Positions 51,801-63,654 are shown, counted from the stretch's first letter. The stretch: 64,000 nucleotides of DNA from Brachypodius melanocephalos (GCA_013398615.1 VZSR01001479.1:11812095-11876094); one strand, 5' to 3'. The notes: a model not told the origin generated them from the letters alone. Translations and numbers: made by a program.

Positions 51801-53761
51801 TTGGATAGGAGAAGCAAGTTAGGACAGCTTGAGAAGCCTTATTAGTGAATGATAATTTGAATAACTACCCAATAGTTTTATTTCACTACCCCAAGATGAT
51901 GGATCTCAAGATAGTAATTTAAAATTATTCGTATTGAAGTAGGTCTTTTTATTCTCTGACATAAACCTTTCTCAAATTTATGTCTTGCAAATAAGAGGTT
52001 AAAGTTTCTGTCAAATTATCTGGGCATTTATCTTGTACAAGACTCAGTCACTTGTTTTTTGTTGCTCTCTCTGTGTCATTGGACCTTAGAGAGACCATGT
52101 TTTTTTCCTTGCCTATAAGTTCTGTACACAATGTAAAATATGAAATAGTCTCTTTTTATAGCTACTACAACTAAGTTGTTTATTGAGGAAATAAAGATTT
52201 CTGTTGCTGCCAAATTTTCTAGAACGCTTTCAGAGGGAGAAGTAATAACTAAGTGTAGTTAAGTCTGGACCTTTAAAATAAGGTAAAATAATTCAGTAGT
52301 TCTTGAGTAACATTCTTATCTCCACACTTACTGCTTTGTGGTTTGGTTGCTTTTGTTTTGTTTTGGTTTTTTTTTTTTGTATGAATAGCTGACTTTGTGT
52401 TTGAAATTGGCTTATCTAAAATGACTCATGGCTCAATAAGAAATTTAAATAGGAATTAATTGTACTGAAGTCTGAACATGTCAATATAAGCTATATCTTC
52501 TACTCAGAGCATTTTAATAGTTTTAAAGTAGTTCTTGCAATGATTTTTGAGTCTGTAAAATCGGCTGACCACAAACTGCTTTGACAAATGTGGTATTTAC
52601 TACCTGATGACCCATATTAGAAAAATGTCAAATTCCTTTGAATTGAGCTGCCCAGCCAGCATATGGCTGAGGTTATGGGTAATTCAGAGAACCTAATGGG
52701 AAGCATGGATTTGCAAAGTTATAGGAAACAAGGTGGTTTAATTCCCACCCTTCTAATGGAGGATTCAAGAACCCAGCTGATCCATCTGGCACAGCACTCT
52801 GCACTTCACAAGACAGGGCAAGAGAGCTGTGGCTGGGAGAGGGGTCCCCACCCTGCAGCTCCACAGCTACTCTGGCAGCCTGGAGCTTGCAGGTGTCCCC
52901 AGTGCCTTGGCTTTTGTACCCCAATGTCCCTGTCTGTAGGGCAGACCCACAGTGTGGGGCACTGAAATCTTCACCAATGCTTGCAGGCTCTGTGTCAGGG
53001 CACTGGGGCACCCGTGTGTGGCCACAGCAGACTGGCAGCTCCTGTGATTTTTTTTGCAGTTTGAAGCTGCTGAAGAGTCCTCCTCAGCTGATCCAAAGCA
53101 ATCTGCTTTTTTTCTAGTCACTAGAGTTTGATGTCTGGTGCCGCAAATGTTTGCTATGATGTTTTCCTAACAGAGCAATAGAGTTGCTACTTAAGGGGAT
53201 GTGTGCTACTTAAGTTTTCCTCCTCCAAAATCCAGGGATTTGTTGTTGCAGTTTCCCTTTTGCTATAATTTCTTTGTGGCCAAATTCCCCCTTGTGCCTA
53301 GGACCCAGGTAAATGGGCCATTGGGAGAAAATTGTATTTGTTCTAGTATGGACATTTATAGGCCCATAATGTGTGCTTGGGTTTAAATCTCCATGAGTGC
53401 AACTGGCTTTACAAAATTCTTTAGTTTTTCTGGGGATCCTTCCACAACTGTCCTCCCAGTCTCCTGCCGTTTTTGGAATGTCTTTCACTATTTGCCCCAG
53501 GTACTGCAAAGCATATAAAGGTGGACCCTCCTTATAGTAAAAGTAAGTCAAAGTCTACTCCATGACATTCCTCAAATCATATAAGTATGTACATTCAGTA
53601 ACTGATATGATTAAGCTTGTTTAAGCTAATAATTAATAAAAGTATGGCAGGGTGAAGAATGTTTTCTAAACCTAAACTTTTTCAGAGGGCTTAACCAAAA
53701 GGACTTTAAAAAAGCAGATTTATTGTTACAGACTTATAGCTGGAAGTTGCAACCATGGAAG
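45887..53761. other. Unique sequence, no gene supported
   Basis: AT-rich unique DNA with a short (GT)n/(AT)n patch near 46013-46030 and a T12 run at 52367-52378. The block 52640-53120 is clearly richer in G and C, with 70-110-codon frames on both strands; no family is recognisable. No CR1 or LTR piece was seen in these 7.9 kb. Confidence 0.4.
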
Positions 53762-53861
53762 NNNNNNNNNNNNNNNNNNNNNNNNNNNNNNNNNNNNNNN
53801 NNNNNNNNNNNNNNNNNNNNNNNNNNNNNNNNNNNNNNNNNNNNNNNNNNNNNNNNNNNNN
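53762..53861. other. Assembly gap (100 N)
   Basis: Exactly 100 N, a placeholder for a gap of unknown size. The flanks are unique AT-rich DNA, so unlike the first gap nothing indicates what is missing. Frames crossing it are artefacts. Confidence 0.99.
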
Positions 53862-56517
53862 AATACTTTGTGCTAATCCTATACTACAACCCAGGACAAT
53901 ATGCACAGTTAAAGAAGTTTATAACAAGCTTGTGAGTGTACCATATATACGTGTTTTCTTCCACCTCCCAGTATACCACTAATCGTTCTAGCTTTTGGCT
54001 CATGGAACTTTTTATGAAGTCAGATTTTCCTTGGAACAGCACAGCTTCCTTCACTTTTGCTGATCTCAAAAGCCTGCTTTAGGCACAGAGCAAAACCCAC
54101 TCTGTTTGGGATGATGATATCAGGTCTCCCTCATGCCTCCATCTCCTGAGTCCAAATGACATAGTCATTTGGCAGCTAAACTTGAAGGATCAAAATGAGC
54201 CAGATGTTGAGTGGACAGATCTTTCTTTGCCAGCAATCAAGCCTCTGCTGAGCACGCCATTACAGCTCTGATTTCCATGTCTGCTACCATTTACTTCATT
54301 TTGGCTCATTGAATTGACAGCTTTATATACAAGGAAAGGGGAGAGGGGAAAAAGCAAAAAAAGATAGTATAGAAAGCTGTCATACTCTCCATCCGCATTT
54401 ATTATTAAAATCTCTACTGTTGATTGCATTTAAGACCTGTTTCTTTCCAAAACTTCTGCTACTCTGAGTTTTACAAAATAGATAACTTATTATATTTTGT
54501 GAATATACATATTTGGTTTATGATTGTTCCAGATAGATTTACATCCACATCTAGGGAGATGTTCTCATAATGTCTCAGATTTTTTGTGTGTAAAAAACAG
54601 CCCTAGCATCAATATGAGGGAGCTCTGAGCCTACAGCTCTGGTGCTTTTTGACAGTGCTGATGTATTAAGGTGATGGTTTTCTTTTGTTACATTGCAAAC
54701 ACTGATAACTCTTCACAATTAGAGTTTGTTTATTTATGTTTGTTTCAGCCTGATGGCCAAGAGACAAATGGTCCAAAACCCATCATTTTCTAGTGTGAAA
54801 TGCTGGTTCGAGTGGATCCAGTCATGTTATCCAAGTTGATGCTAACTGATCCAGGCAGAAAACACCTCTGATATAAACTTGAGCCTACTGACATGTATTT
54901 TGTACTGTTCCTTTGCCTCCCTTGATGTTACACCATTTTCAGGGAGCTCTCTCTGTCTGATAGTAGTCAGCTGTACTGAGTGCAGTGGGATTATGATAAG
55001 GTATGGCTCCTAAGAGGTACAGCCCGAGAAAATGGGGAGATTCCCAGTAGCCAACTTTTGGAAATGTCTGGAATATGAGATCTCTCAGGAGGTGGCTGGG
55101 TAGAAGACAGAGATGAGCTCTGTTAAAATTCAGGGCCTTCAGCTGATCCTAAGTGGCTGAAGCAAAAGGGATATGAGGACCTAGGTAATTCCTTTCAGCA
55201 ATAGGCAGAGGCTTGATAATGCAAATCCCATGTCCTATTACTGGAAATTATTACCTAGGCAAAGTAAGTTCTGTGTCTGCTGCTGTAGGTGTCTATGCAC
55301 CATGCCTGCATTGACACAGCTAACACAGAAATAAAAAATTATAAAATTTGTGGAGTAATACATGAATATTTGCTGAGCAATGCTTGAGTCATCATCCTAG
55401 CTTTGGTAGAATTCATGTATTCACTTTGCTTATTCATAATGAAGATGGGGAAACTTTTCCATATGCATTTTTACACAAAAAGTTTAGGGGTTGTAGCAGG
55501 TTTCTGAAAAAGAAGAAACTAAACAAATAGAAAAAAAGGATGTCTTTGTTCCTTTTTGTTTTTAAATGGTTTTATGCAGAAGGGAACATGGTCCATGGAA
55601 GGAATTTGACTGGATGGAATGGCTTGGTACACTCCAGTCTTTTGCTCTGACTTAAAAACAAAGCTAAGAACTCTTGTTTATAATAGTTGTAAAACAAGCA
55701 TAAAAGTCAACACAGATGAAGTTTTAAACATCATCCTCTTACCAGTAAACTCTGAAAAGGAATGCTCCATTTGCTCTACACATCTAAAATCACAGGGTTG
55801 TTTTCATAAGTAGATAAATTACAGAATTTCCTATTTTCACAGTTTTCCAAATGACTTAAACTCTGTTGCTGTGGATGGAGTGATTTCCTCTCTGTTTCTG
55901 TTGGCTGACCAGAGTTCAGACATTGGGTTGTTCCTCTTTAAAGAGAATGCTGAGATGGTGATGGAATCATTTTTACAACACCCTCTGATACTCAAGAATT
56001 TCCGGATATAAATTAAGACAATAAATAGGGAAAACCATGAGAAAACTGGGACTGATTGATACCAATTTTTACTGGAAAAGTGTGTCAAACATTTAAAAGA
56101 TAAATATTTAAATATGGGGTAGTGATGGATTCATGTGCTTGTGCTGCTACCACAAGCATTCTTTCTAGTGCTTTATAATTTTGTCAAAACTTTAGGGAAT
56201 GCTTTCTTCTGGTGGACATCTTCTGTGGCATTTGGAAAAAGGGAACTTGGAAAAACTTAGGGGCTGCTTCCTGTAAAATCAATATCCTAGCTGTACATGT
56301 AGTCTGATAATGAAAATTAGATGTGTAGAGTAGTCCCAGTTGCATGTGATAAAAGTATGTAAACAAAGCTTGACACGAGAAATTGCTCTATTGTTGAACT
56401 GCTCTCTTGTCTGAGGCCCTTTCCTCCAAAATCTACATTTTTTTCGTTTTCTGAGTCTTGAAACAAGGTTTTTAAGCTTCTGTCATTTTATAACATTAAG
56501 CATTGCAACAGACAGAC
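53862..56517. other. Unique sequence, nothing recognised
   Basis: AT-rich unique DNA. Open frames are all under 90 codons, and I found no repeat signature, RNA gene or convincing splice-site pair. Confidence 0.45.
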
Positions 56518-56672
56518 CGGGGAAGTGTGGAACCATCATCCCTGGAATGATTTAAGACCTGTAAATGTGGGACTTAGGGACACATTCTAGTGGCAGACTT
56601 GCCAGTGTTGGGTTTATGATTTGGCTTGATGATCTTAAAGGTCTTTTAAAACTTAAATAATTCTATAATTCT
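56518..56672 (+). mobile_element. CR1 LINE 3' end, plus strand
   Basis: Diverged terminal CR1 sequence of about 155 bases. Landmarks are ACCATCATCCCTGGAATGAT near 56531, GGGACTTAGGGACA near 56569, TGGCAGACTTGCCAGTGTTG near 56591 and GATGATCTTAAAGGTCTTTT near 56628. It ends in AATTCTATAATTCT, a decayed tail. It is heavily 5'-truncated and has no coding part. Confidence 0.93.
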
Positions 56673-56766
56673 CTGTATCTTGACGTTTAGAACAAAGTTT
56701 TCCTATTTCTCCATGAGAAGTACTCTGTGTACTCACAACAGTAACAATGTGCCTTCTGTTTTTCAG

Positions 56767-56805
56767 GTTTAGATCAGATCAGGAAATTCACTCTGGGTTC
56801 TAGAG
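56767..56805 (+). other. Weak candidate 39-base exon
   Basis: A TTCTGTTTTTCAG acceptor ends at 56766, and a GAG/GTAGTG donor-like site begins at 56806. The 39 bases between are open in one frame, which gives 13 codons of length. It lies just after a CR1 tail. The donor is mediocre and there is no homology support, so chance is the default explanation. Confidence 0.12.
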
Positions 56806-57035
56806 GTAGTGCTCTCTAGCAGCTTGCATCTGCATAGAATTTGACTCTATTTATTTCGTATTCTTTGTTCTTGTATTAATCCATTTTCATGAAGCATTTT
56901 TTGATGCAGATGCATCTCCTATAGATGATTGAGTTTGGCTTAGAGGAAGAAAACCTGGGAGAAGGGCTCTCACTGCTGAAATGTAAATGATTTTTAAAAT
57001 ATTTTCAAAAGCATCCGTTGTTAACATATTTCAAT

Positions 57036-57181
57036 GGGGGGGGGTTTTGTTGGTTTGGAGTTGTGGTTTTGGGTTTTTTTTGGTTTGGTTTGGGTTTGTT
57101 TGTTTGGGTTTTGGGGGGATTTTTAGGGAGTTTTTTTGTTTGTTTTGTTTTGGGGTTTTTTTTGTGGTTTTGGTTTTTTTT
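57036..57181. repeat. C-free G/T tract with many G runs
   Basis: One hundred and forty-six bases on the plus strand contain no C and only four A. G runs include nine at 57036, six near 57113, four near 57152 and several of three, separated by T stretches. The run spacing makes a G-quadruplex on the plus strand plausible. Open frames across it (Trp/Phe/Gly-rich on plus; Lys/Asn/Pro-rich on minus) are artefacts of composition. Confidence 0.95.
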
Positions 57182-57252
57182 CTTTTTCTGCATGTTCCTG
57201 TCCCTTTGAAGGGTCAGGCATTGGTAACTAAACTTCTAGCTATCTGCAGTCA

Positions 57253-57315
57253 GAGAATCACAGAATGATTTGGGTGAAAAGGGACCTTAAAGTTCATTCC
57301 GTTCCAACCCCAAAT
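57253..57315 (-). mobile_element. CR1 LINE 3' end stub, minus strand
   Basis: GAATCACAGAATGATTTGGG followed by GGGACCTTAAAG and GTTCCAACCCC is the last 60 bases of a CR1 read on the minus strand. The similarity fades after about 57315. It sits 580 bases from the plus-strand CR1 tail at 56672, so the two tails point towards each other. Confidence 0.88.
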
Positions 57316-60300
57316 CACTTCTACCATCTGCATGTGTGTATCCTGTTATCACTTTTCCCTCCCCTATGGCTGTCCAACATTATCTTGTCACTAGAAAGTA
57401 TTGAAACTGTCTGAATTCGTAGCAGAGTTTTGCAGAAAATACAAATACAATGTATTAGAAATTGTATTAGAAATACAATGAGGTGAACTGGCAAACCTTT
57501 CCAGCCTTCCCCTGAAAACAGGATTACTGCTAAATCCCACCTTGGTTTAGTTGTTTTAGTTGGTTTCACTGGAGGAACCCAGAACTCCAGGATGTAGCAC
57601 TATCATGAACATCACCAGAGTCATCCCAGAGATGCACTTTGGACTCCAGCTACTGTCCCCACTGTCATATGAGCAAGGAACTCTGAAAACCACGTTAGCT
57701 TTTGCTTCTTGAAGATTGGAAAACTCTTCCAGGGAGGGAATAGTCGCAGTTTAAATTGTATCAGGTTTATGTTGTATTTCTTATGGCTTTGGAGGAGTTA
57801 TTCCTCCCTTAGTGAGCATTGTAAAACTTTATGCCAAGTAACATGTTTTACAGACAAAAAAGCTGCAACACAACACTCTTAAATGTGGTACTGAAGAGGC
57901 TGCAATGCTGTGAAACAAATATGAAACTTAGAGTTATATCAGCATTTGCTTTTCGATTTCTGCCTTTCCTGTGTTTTATATAAATCACATTTTATAAAAT
58001 TAAACAACGGTATATTTTAGAATTTTCTAAAACTTCTCACTTATTTCATCATATAATATGTTTTTTTCTAGCCTATCAAAATAGTGTGTTAAAGCTACAA
58101 GTTTCAAAATCTTCAAAGTGAATGAGGAAAACAAACCAAACAAACCTCCTTTCTTTCCTCTTTAAACTCCCAAAGCCAACAGAATTAATTTTTCAAAAGA
58201 CAGAATATGTTTCTAGAAATAGACCATGGAATCATATTATCAATATATGTGTACTTTCCAGTAATCATATTCCTCTCCTTCTCAAGTTTTTGTAAAAAAC
58301 CTTCTTGCACCTTCTTTGCAGCATAGTCAGTTTCAAGGATGACCTTTACTTTCATCAAAATAAAATTGTTCTTAAGAGGAATTAACAAAAGCACACCAAT
58401 CTGGGCATTGCAGCATGGATGAAAACAAACCAGTGTTTTTTATAAGTCGCTCTAGTGCAGCCTCCGAGAATGTCACGGTCATCATTTGTGCAGGAATAGG
58501 ATTGCCTTGTCTGCCACCTTTTTAAACCATTACTCTCTGAAGTTTTAGTGTGTTTAATGCTGGCTTTTTTTCTCTGTGTTTGTATTCAGGATTGCAGCAC
58601 ATTATGAAATATGGAAAGTGCTCTGATGTTTTCATTTAACACTGCTATCAACAAGTCTTCACATGAAAGTAAACCTAAGGCTTTCAAATTCAGAGGTTGT
58701 GGCTTTCCATTCAAGAGATCCTATTATTTTAGCATTGTGCTCATAATTCCTTGGATAGTTTTGTGCCAACACCTCTATTGTAACCTGCTCCACCCATCGT
58801 GTATTTTATAAGTTGGCTTTTAAATTCTCCTCCTAGCTGAAACTTGTCCTAATAAATGTCAACTCAAGAGCAGATTTTCTTTGTCAGATTTTCTTTTTAA
58901 AGGATTGTTTGATTTAATTTTTTTTCCCCTTACAGGAAACCCTTTTCAGGAATAATAAGCTGTTGGTCTATTGGTAGATGTGGTGTCTGTGGCTGATATC
59001 CGTGACATATTTGTAGAAGTATTCAGAAAATACTGAATCTACATGGAATAAAAAGTAAATGCATTACAGCCACAAGAACCAAAGAAAGTTTAGCAGCTGT
59101 AAGGTCTGCTTTAGTCTGCAAATGATCTAAAACAACCCTAAAAAATCAGATTTTGCCATCTACAGTTTAGTAGTCTCCCAGAGCATTTTGCTTAGAATAT
59201 GGAGATGCCCTTATCTTATCATAGGCCTATGTTTTCTAGGAAATTGAGATATGAGGCTTTGGGACTCTTAGGAAAGGCAATCTCCACCTTTCTATTCTGA
59301 TCCCTCATTGCTGTTCTCTGCCTTGTACATGAGCTGTACCTCCTGTCTGAGGTTTAAGCTGATCAGGTAATTTACCTGCCTGCTCTACCTCCATGTGCAG
59401 TACCTCTGTGAGGCCTTTCAAGGTTTTTATAGATTTTTGTACCGTGCAGCTCTCAGCAGCTTATTAGAAATTTAAACTTGCCTAGAGCATATCCAAAGGA
59501 AAGCTTAGGGTCTGGAAGGTAAAAGCATATAATCTGGTGTGTAAGTCATAACCAGATGTGTGTTTCAAGTGTGAAGTAGAGAGAAATGCTGTTTCCATGC
59601 TCAAACTGGAGAAACATAGTTTTCTTTGCACGTGAGCTGATTCTTTCTGAACGGGCAGAGATTTGAGTTAGGATGTAGTTGGGAGGATGTGGTTTCTGGA
59701 ATGCTTTTTTCTGCAGGACTTTCTGATGGAATAAGTGTTTTAGTAAAGTTTTTGAATAGTTTGTTGTGATTTGGTTTTGTTTTGTTTTGCTCTTGCACAC
59801 TGCTTAAGTATGCTCTGAAAATAGGAAAGTGGCTTTTGTTTTGAAAAGGTATACCAGCACAGATCTATCCTTTTTTTTTTCCCCTCTTCTCTAAGAAATT
59901 AACCTGCATAGCAGCAGAAGTAGAGCTTTGCAGTTCTGAGAAGGGTAGGAGCAGGGTTGGCATCAGAAAATTACTCCAGTGGCCTGATTATTGGAAACTC
60001 AGTATGTCTCTAACATATGGACAGCTATGGGCCATGTACCTTGTTTTATGGATCCAAACAGATCCCCTGAAGGATGGAAAAAGCATGGGATAACCATACC
60101 TACTTTACAAGAAAAAGTCAAAAGCCAAAAAAATGGACCAGTGACTTTGAAAAAACCTTTCTACACTATATGATCTCTTTATGAATGGTGACTCAGAGTA
60201 TCAAAACACATCATATCAAACAAATTTTTCTTTGATTTCTGTTCATGATTTTTCCTTATCCCTTCCACCATTCTCCCTCCAGCTCTAAGCTTAAAATACT

Positions 60301-60764
60301 GTAAACAAGGGAGATTAATTATGGAAATGGACTGTATTTTCTGGAGAGGGCAAAAATTCCTGCTGTTATACTTTTGAGGTCCTTTCCTTGTCCCTTGTCC
60401 TACCTGTAGCTTAGATATTGTAACAAAGGTATATGATATTTATTAAACTAATAATCCTCCTTTGGTGCCTCTGCTCAGTATTTGTCAGGACATGATATGT
60501 GAAATGATGACATGGTTCAGTCCTAGCACAAATAATTCCAAGGTTTTTTTCCTCTATCTCAAAACATAATGATTCAGAGCAGAGAGCCACCTGTCCCCAG
60601 TTCCTTGTAACCTACAGTTGCTAGAAATGGATTCCCTGGGAAGCAAGGACAAGGCAAGTGTATAATATTTCTTTCTAAATTAGTCTTTCAGCCTTCAACT
60701 ATTTTCACTTCGTTTTGAGTTGGATTTTTCCTAAACCTGATCTGTTTTATCTTTTAGTAAATCC
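57316..60764. other. Unique sequence, nothing gene-like
   Basis: AT-rich unique DNA with a 12-base tandem pair (TGTATTAGAAAT at 57451 and 57463) and a T10 run at 59871. A very strong acceptor-like site lies at 58921-58935, but all three frames after it hit stops quickly. No dispersed repeat was recognised until the old CR1 begins near 60765. Confidence 0.4.
58921..58935 (+). other. Strong splice-acceptor-like site
   Basis: A long T/C tract ending CCCCTTACAG, then GAAAC, is close to an ideal acceptor. The first plausible donor is AAAAA/GTAAAT at 59054/59055, which would give a 119-base exon with stops in all frames. It could serve a non-coding RNA or an untranslated exon, or be an unused match. 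Confidence 0.2.
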
Positions 60765-62195
60765 ACAGTCATCTCTCTCATGAATCTGTGCAGCCTGTCC
60801 TTTTACCTGTGCCCACAGGTTTGACTGTGCACAGAGTAGCCTTTGGTAAGGAATTCTTGACAGCTGTCGCTTGTTGCCTCTGCACCCACTTGTATTTTTC
60901 CTCTGATATCTGTTTGGCTTCGTTTGACACACCCCAGTTCATATACCAGGACAAAAGTAATCTCTCAATACTTTTTTTTTAATCCTCCTCATAACACTTA
61001 TGTTTTTATGGCCCTCTATCACATCTCCCTGTTAGTTACATCTGTTCCAGGCTACAGAAGCTCAGCCTACTTGTTGCTTCTCTGTGGAGCTGGTTTCAGT
61101 CTTGTTGCTCTACTCTGAATTCTTTTCAATTCTTGCACATTTTGAGAATTGACTGGAGCTGCTCATCATGCCATTGCTGGGCAAACTGTAGATTTATGTC
61201 ATAACATGAAAATGAGATTTTAATTTTTTTTCTCTAGTCCTTCCTCAAATGTTCTAGATTTCCTAAAACACAGAAAGTTCAAGCTCAACATGAGGAAGAA
61301 CTTTTTTATATCAATGATGGCAGAAGATTGGAACAAGCTGCCCAGAGAGGTCATGGAGTCTGCTTCTGGAGATATTCCCAAGCCAGCTGTTTTCCTGTGT
61401 AACTTGCTCTAGCTGACCATGTCTGGGCAGAAGGGTTGGACTGAATGATCTCCACAGGTTTCTTTCAAAACCACGTATTCTGTGATTCGCTGATTCTGCA
61501 AAACATTTCATTCTCTGTTTTGATTGTTGCTGTAAGTATTGAGAGAATGCTAATGTCCAAATGGCTCCTGTAACCCCAGAGTTCTGGAGTCTGTCTGGTG
61601 GGTGAATATATGGATTGCTTTATTCCATGCAAAACACTTTTATTTATACTTCTGCCTTTTTATTGTGCAGAAGCCTTGAAGCCTTTTTGTAGTTACTCAC
61701 TTTGCCATTCCCCCTTACCTTTTTAAATACCTTTGTTCCATTAGCAAATTTGTTCACCTCATTGGTTACTCCCTTCTCTAGGTCACTCAAGATTAGGTTA
61801 GACAGCACAGTCCCTCCAACAGACTCCTCTGATTCTTCTGGGCTCTTTCTTTCTCTTAGTCAGTGTTGTACTTTTATACTTGGTCTGATTTCTTCAAAAG
61901 ACCTCATATCAGATCTTCTTAAATGTCTTTTGGAAATACAAATTGACAATGAAAATTTATTCAGTTCTTCATTTCATCAGCTATGTGATAACCCTTGCAG
62001 TCAGCTTCAGCAGGTTTTCAAGGCAAGGGTTCTCTTCATAGAAACTATGGCAGCTTTTCTCTGAATAAAGTGAATTAGCAGACACTAATGAAGGAATGAA
62101 GCTCTTTATATAATATGAATATGTGCTGAAATATTAATTTCAGCTCTTTCACTAATGTGAGGCTCACAGGTCTGTAGTTATCCCTTCCATGAGAA
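60765..62195 (-). mobile_element. Ancient CR1 LINE, minus strand, interrupted
   Basis: A heavily diverged CR1 of the old type shared by birds, crocodiles and turtles, recognised by landmarks in consistent order on the plus strand. They are CTCATGAATCTGTG at 60778, CCACAGGTTTGACTGTGCAC near 60814, TTATGGCCCTCTATCACATC near 61006, CTCTGAATTCTTTTCAATTC near 61113, ATTAGCAAATTTGTTCACCT near 61741, TGGTTACTCCCTTCTCTAGG near 61763, and GAGGCTCACAGGTCTGTAGT near 62159. The last block is where family knowledge places reverse transcriptase sequence. Numerous indels destroy the frame. A younger CR1 splits it at 61267-61498. The 120-codon plus-strand frame at 61702-62061 is only the antisense of this element. 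Confidence 0.82.
61267..61498 (+). mobile_element. Younger CR1 LINE 3' end inside the ancient CR1
   Basis: About 230 bases: AGTTCAAGCTCAACATGAGG near 61277, GGAACAAGCTGCCCAGAGAG near 61330, GCTTCTGGAGATATTC near 61362, TTGGACTGAATGATCTCCAC near 61437, and a tail of ATTCTGTGATTCGCTGATTC. This is the 3' end of a CR1 subfamily whose usual last bases are an ATTCTGTG repeat. It is 5'-truncated, in the opposite orientation to its host element, and less diverged than it. Confidence 0.93.
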
Positions 62196-63654
62196 AACTT
62201 TTTAAAAAATTATTTATGTATATTCACATCTATATTTACACTGTAGTCAGACAGTAAGATGGGGCTTAAAAATGGGAGTCTGCATCAATATTTTTGTCAG
62301 AGGAGAAGATAAAAAAGTAACTGCCTTGAGGTCTTGATGGTTTGCCTGAAGCCAGAATTCATTATGGAAAAATCTTTTTTATCATCTTGATTTAGAAAAT
62401 TTTCATATGTGCAAAAATGCAAACATCTTTGCCCTTTTCTCTTATTGTCCTTATGATCAGAAGGTTTTAAAGCTAAGATAACAAACATTTGTATTTATTC
62501 AGAGTTGTGTAAAGTACTGAAAACTTAAACTTTAGACATCCTGTGAGGACTAATATGTAAATGGCTTTAAGAGAAGTGGACAAAGGTTACAAATACATGA
62601 AAGCAGTTCTTAATCATCCCTGAAAAAATGCCCTTTGGGGAATTCTCATTTTTTCCCCGAAAAGGTTCTCCTTTATGGTGTTTATTTTCCTGTTTTCAAA
62701 GTCTGTTCTGTAGCAAGGAAGAGCAGCACTTGCACCAACATGTAAACTTTGGGAAGGCTGTAAACATTGCTCCACTTCAGCTGATGAGATAAAAGGATGT
62801 TCTTTACAAATAGCTAGACGGTAATTGCATCTAGTAATTGAAGCTACTCCTTGTGCAAATGCACAGATTGTACTTCAAAATCAGGTTAGTGTTTTGTTCC
62901 ATTCACAGAAGTGAGGAGGTGAATATTTTCCACTTAAGTAATATGTGACAGCAGGAAAACAAGAATAGGCTGATAATCTGACTATATTCTGTACTGGAAG
63001 TCTGGTAGAACTGTTTGAATATATGTTTTATTGTATCAACCAATGCACACAAGAAAAACAAACATTGAAACTGATTGTGTGAAAATATCTGTTGAATAGG
63101 GGCATTCCAATAGCAGTTTTTTGAAAAATGGACAAGATTGGCATGTGGCTATGGTAGTTAAAATTTGTAGTATAAAAAATTTTAAAAATCACAGTAGGCT
63201 TTACAGCTCAAAGCTTTTCTTGAAGTTAGCAAGGCAAGGACGAACATATGGACAGAATACTGCCAACCCAATGGATTTTTATTTTCATTATGGCTTTAAC
63301 AAAAAAATATAATGAGAGATGATTCTTGGCTAGTATCTCTTAATTTCATCAGGCTGGAAGAAAGAGCTGCTTGCCAGTAGCTGAGTGCAGAGTATGTGAA
63401 AGAATCTGAATGGTGATGGGTGGTAGTGGGGATAGGAGGAGCATGGAGAAGCCAAAGATCTTGATGAAGACAAAAGGCAATTTTTATTTTTTCTTCAAAG
63501 AAGCAGCAGTAGCAGCTTAAATGTGGGGAGAGAAAGAAGAAAGTGAGGCAGATCAGTGCAATTGGGACTTACAAATGCTTGTGGGAACAAATTGTTTTCA
63601 TTTGGAGGATAATAATATTTAAAGTACCTCAGTTTGATATAATTTTTGATGTAG
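62196..63654. other. Unique sequence with a motif-rich patch
   Basis: AT-rich unique DNA. Open frames are all short. No repeat family was recognised. The patch at 62740-62880 is listed separately. Confidence 0.4.
62740..62880. promoter_or_regulatory. Candidate conserved non-coding/enhancer element
   Basis: The patch has a perfect forkhead core TGTAAACA at 62759-62766 and a second TGTAAAC at about 62741. There are also a GATAA at about 62788, GTAATTGC and TAATTG homeodomain-like cores at 62821-62840, and an octamer-like TGCAAATGCA at about 62854. It is non-repetitive and lies just beyond the ancient CR1. Function is inferred from motif density only. Confidence 0.2.

Noticed and set aside
53706..53982. 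Frames crossing the second N block
   Set aside because: Same reason: the gap length is unknown.
56987..57268. Hydrophobic plus-strand frames and Lys/Pro/Asn minus-strand frames
   Set aside because: Pure composition artefacts of the C-free G/T tract; not membrane proteins.
61702..62064. 120-codon plus-strand frame
   Set aside because: It is antisense to the ancient CR1 reverse transcriptase region.
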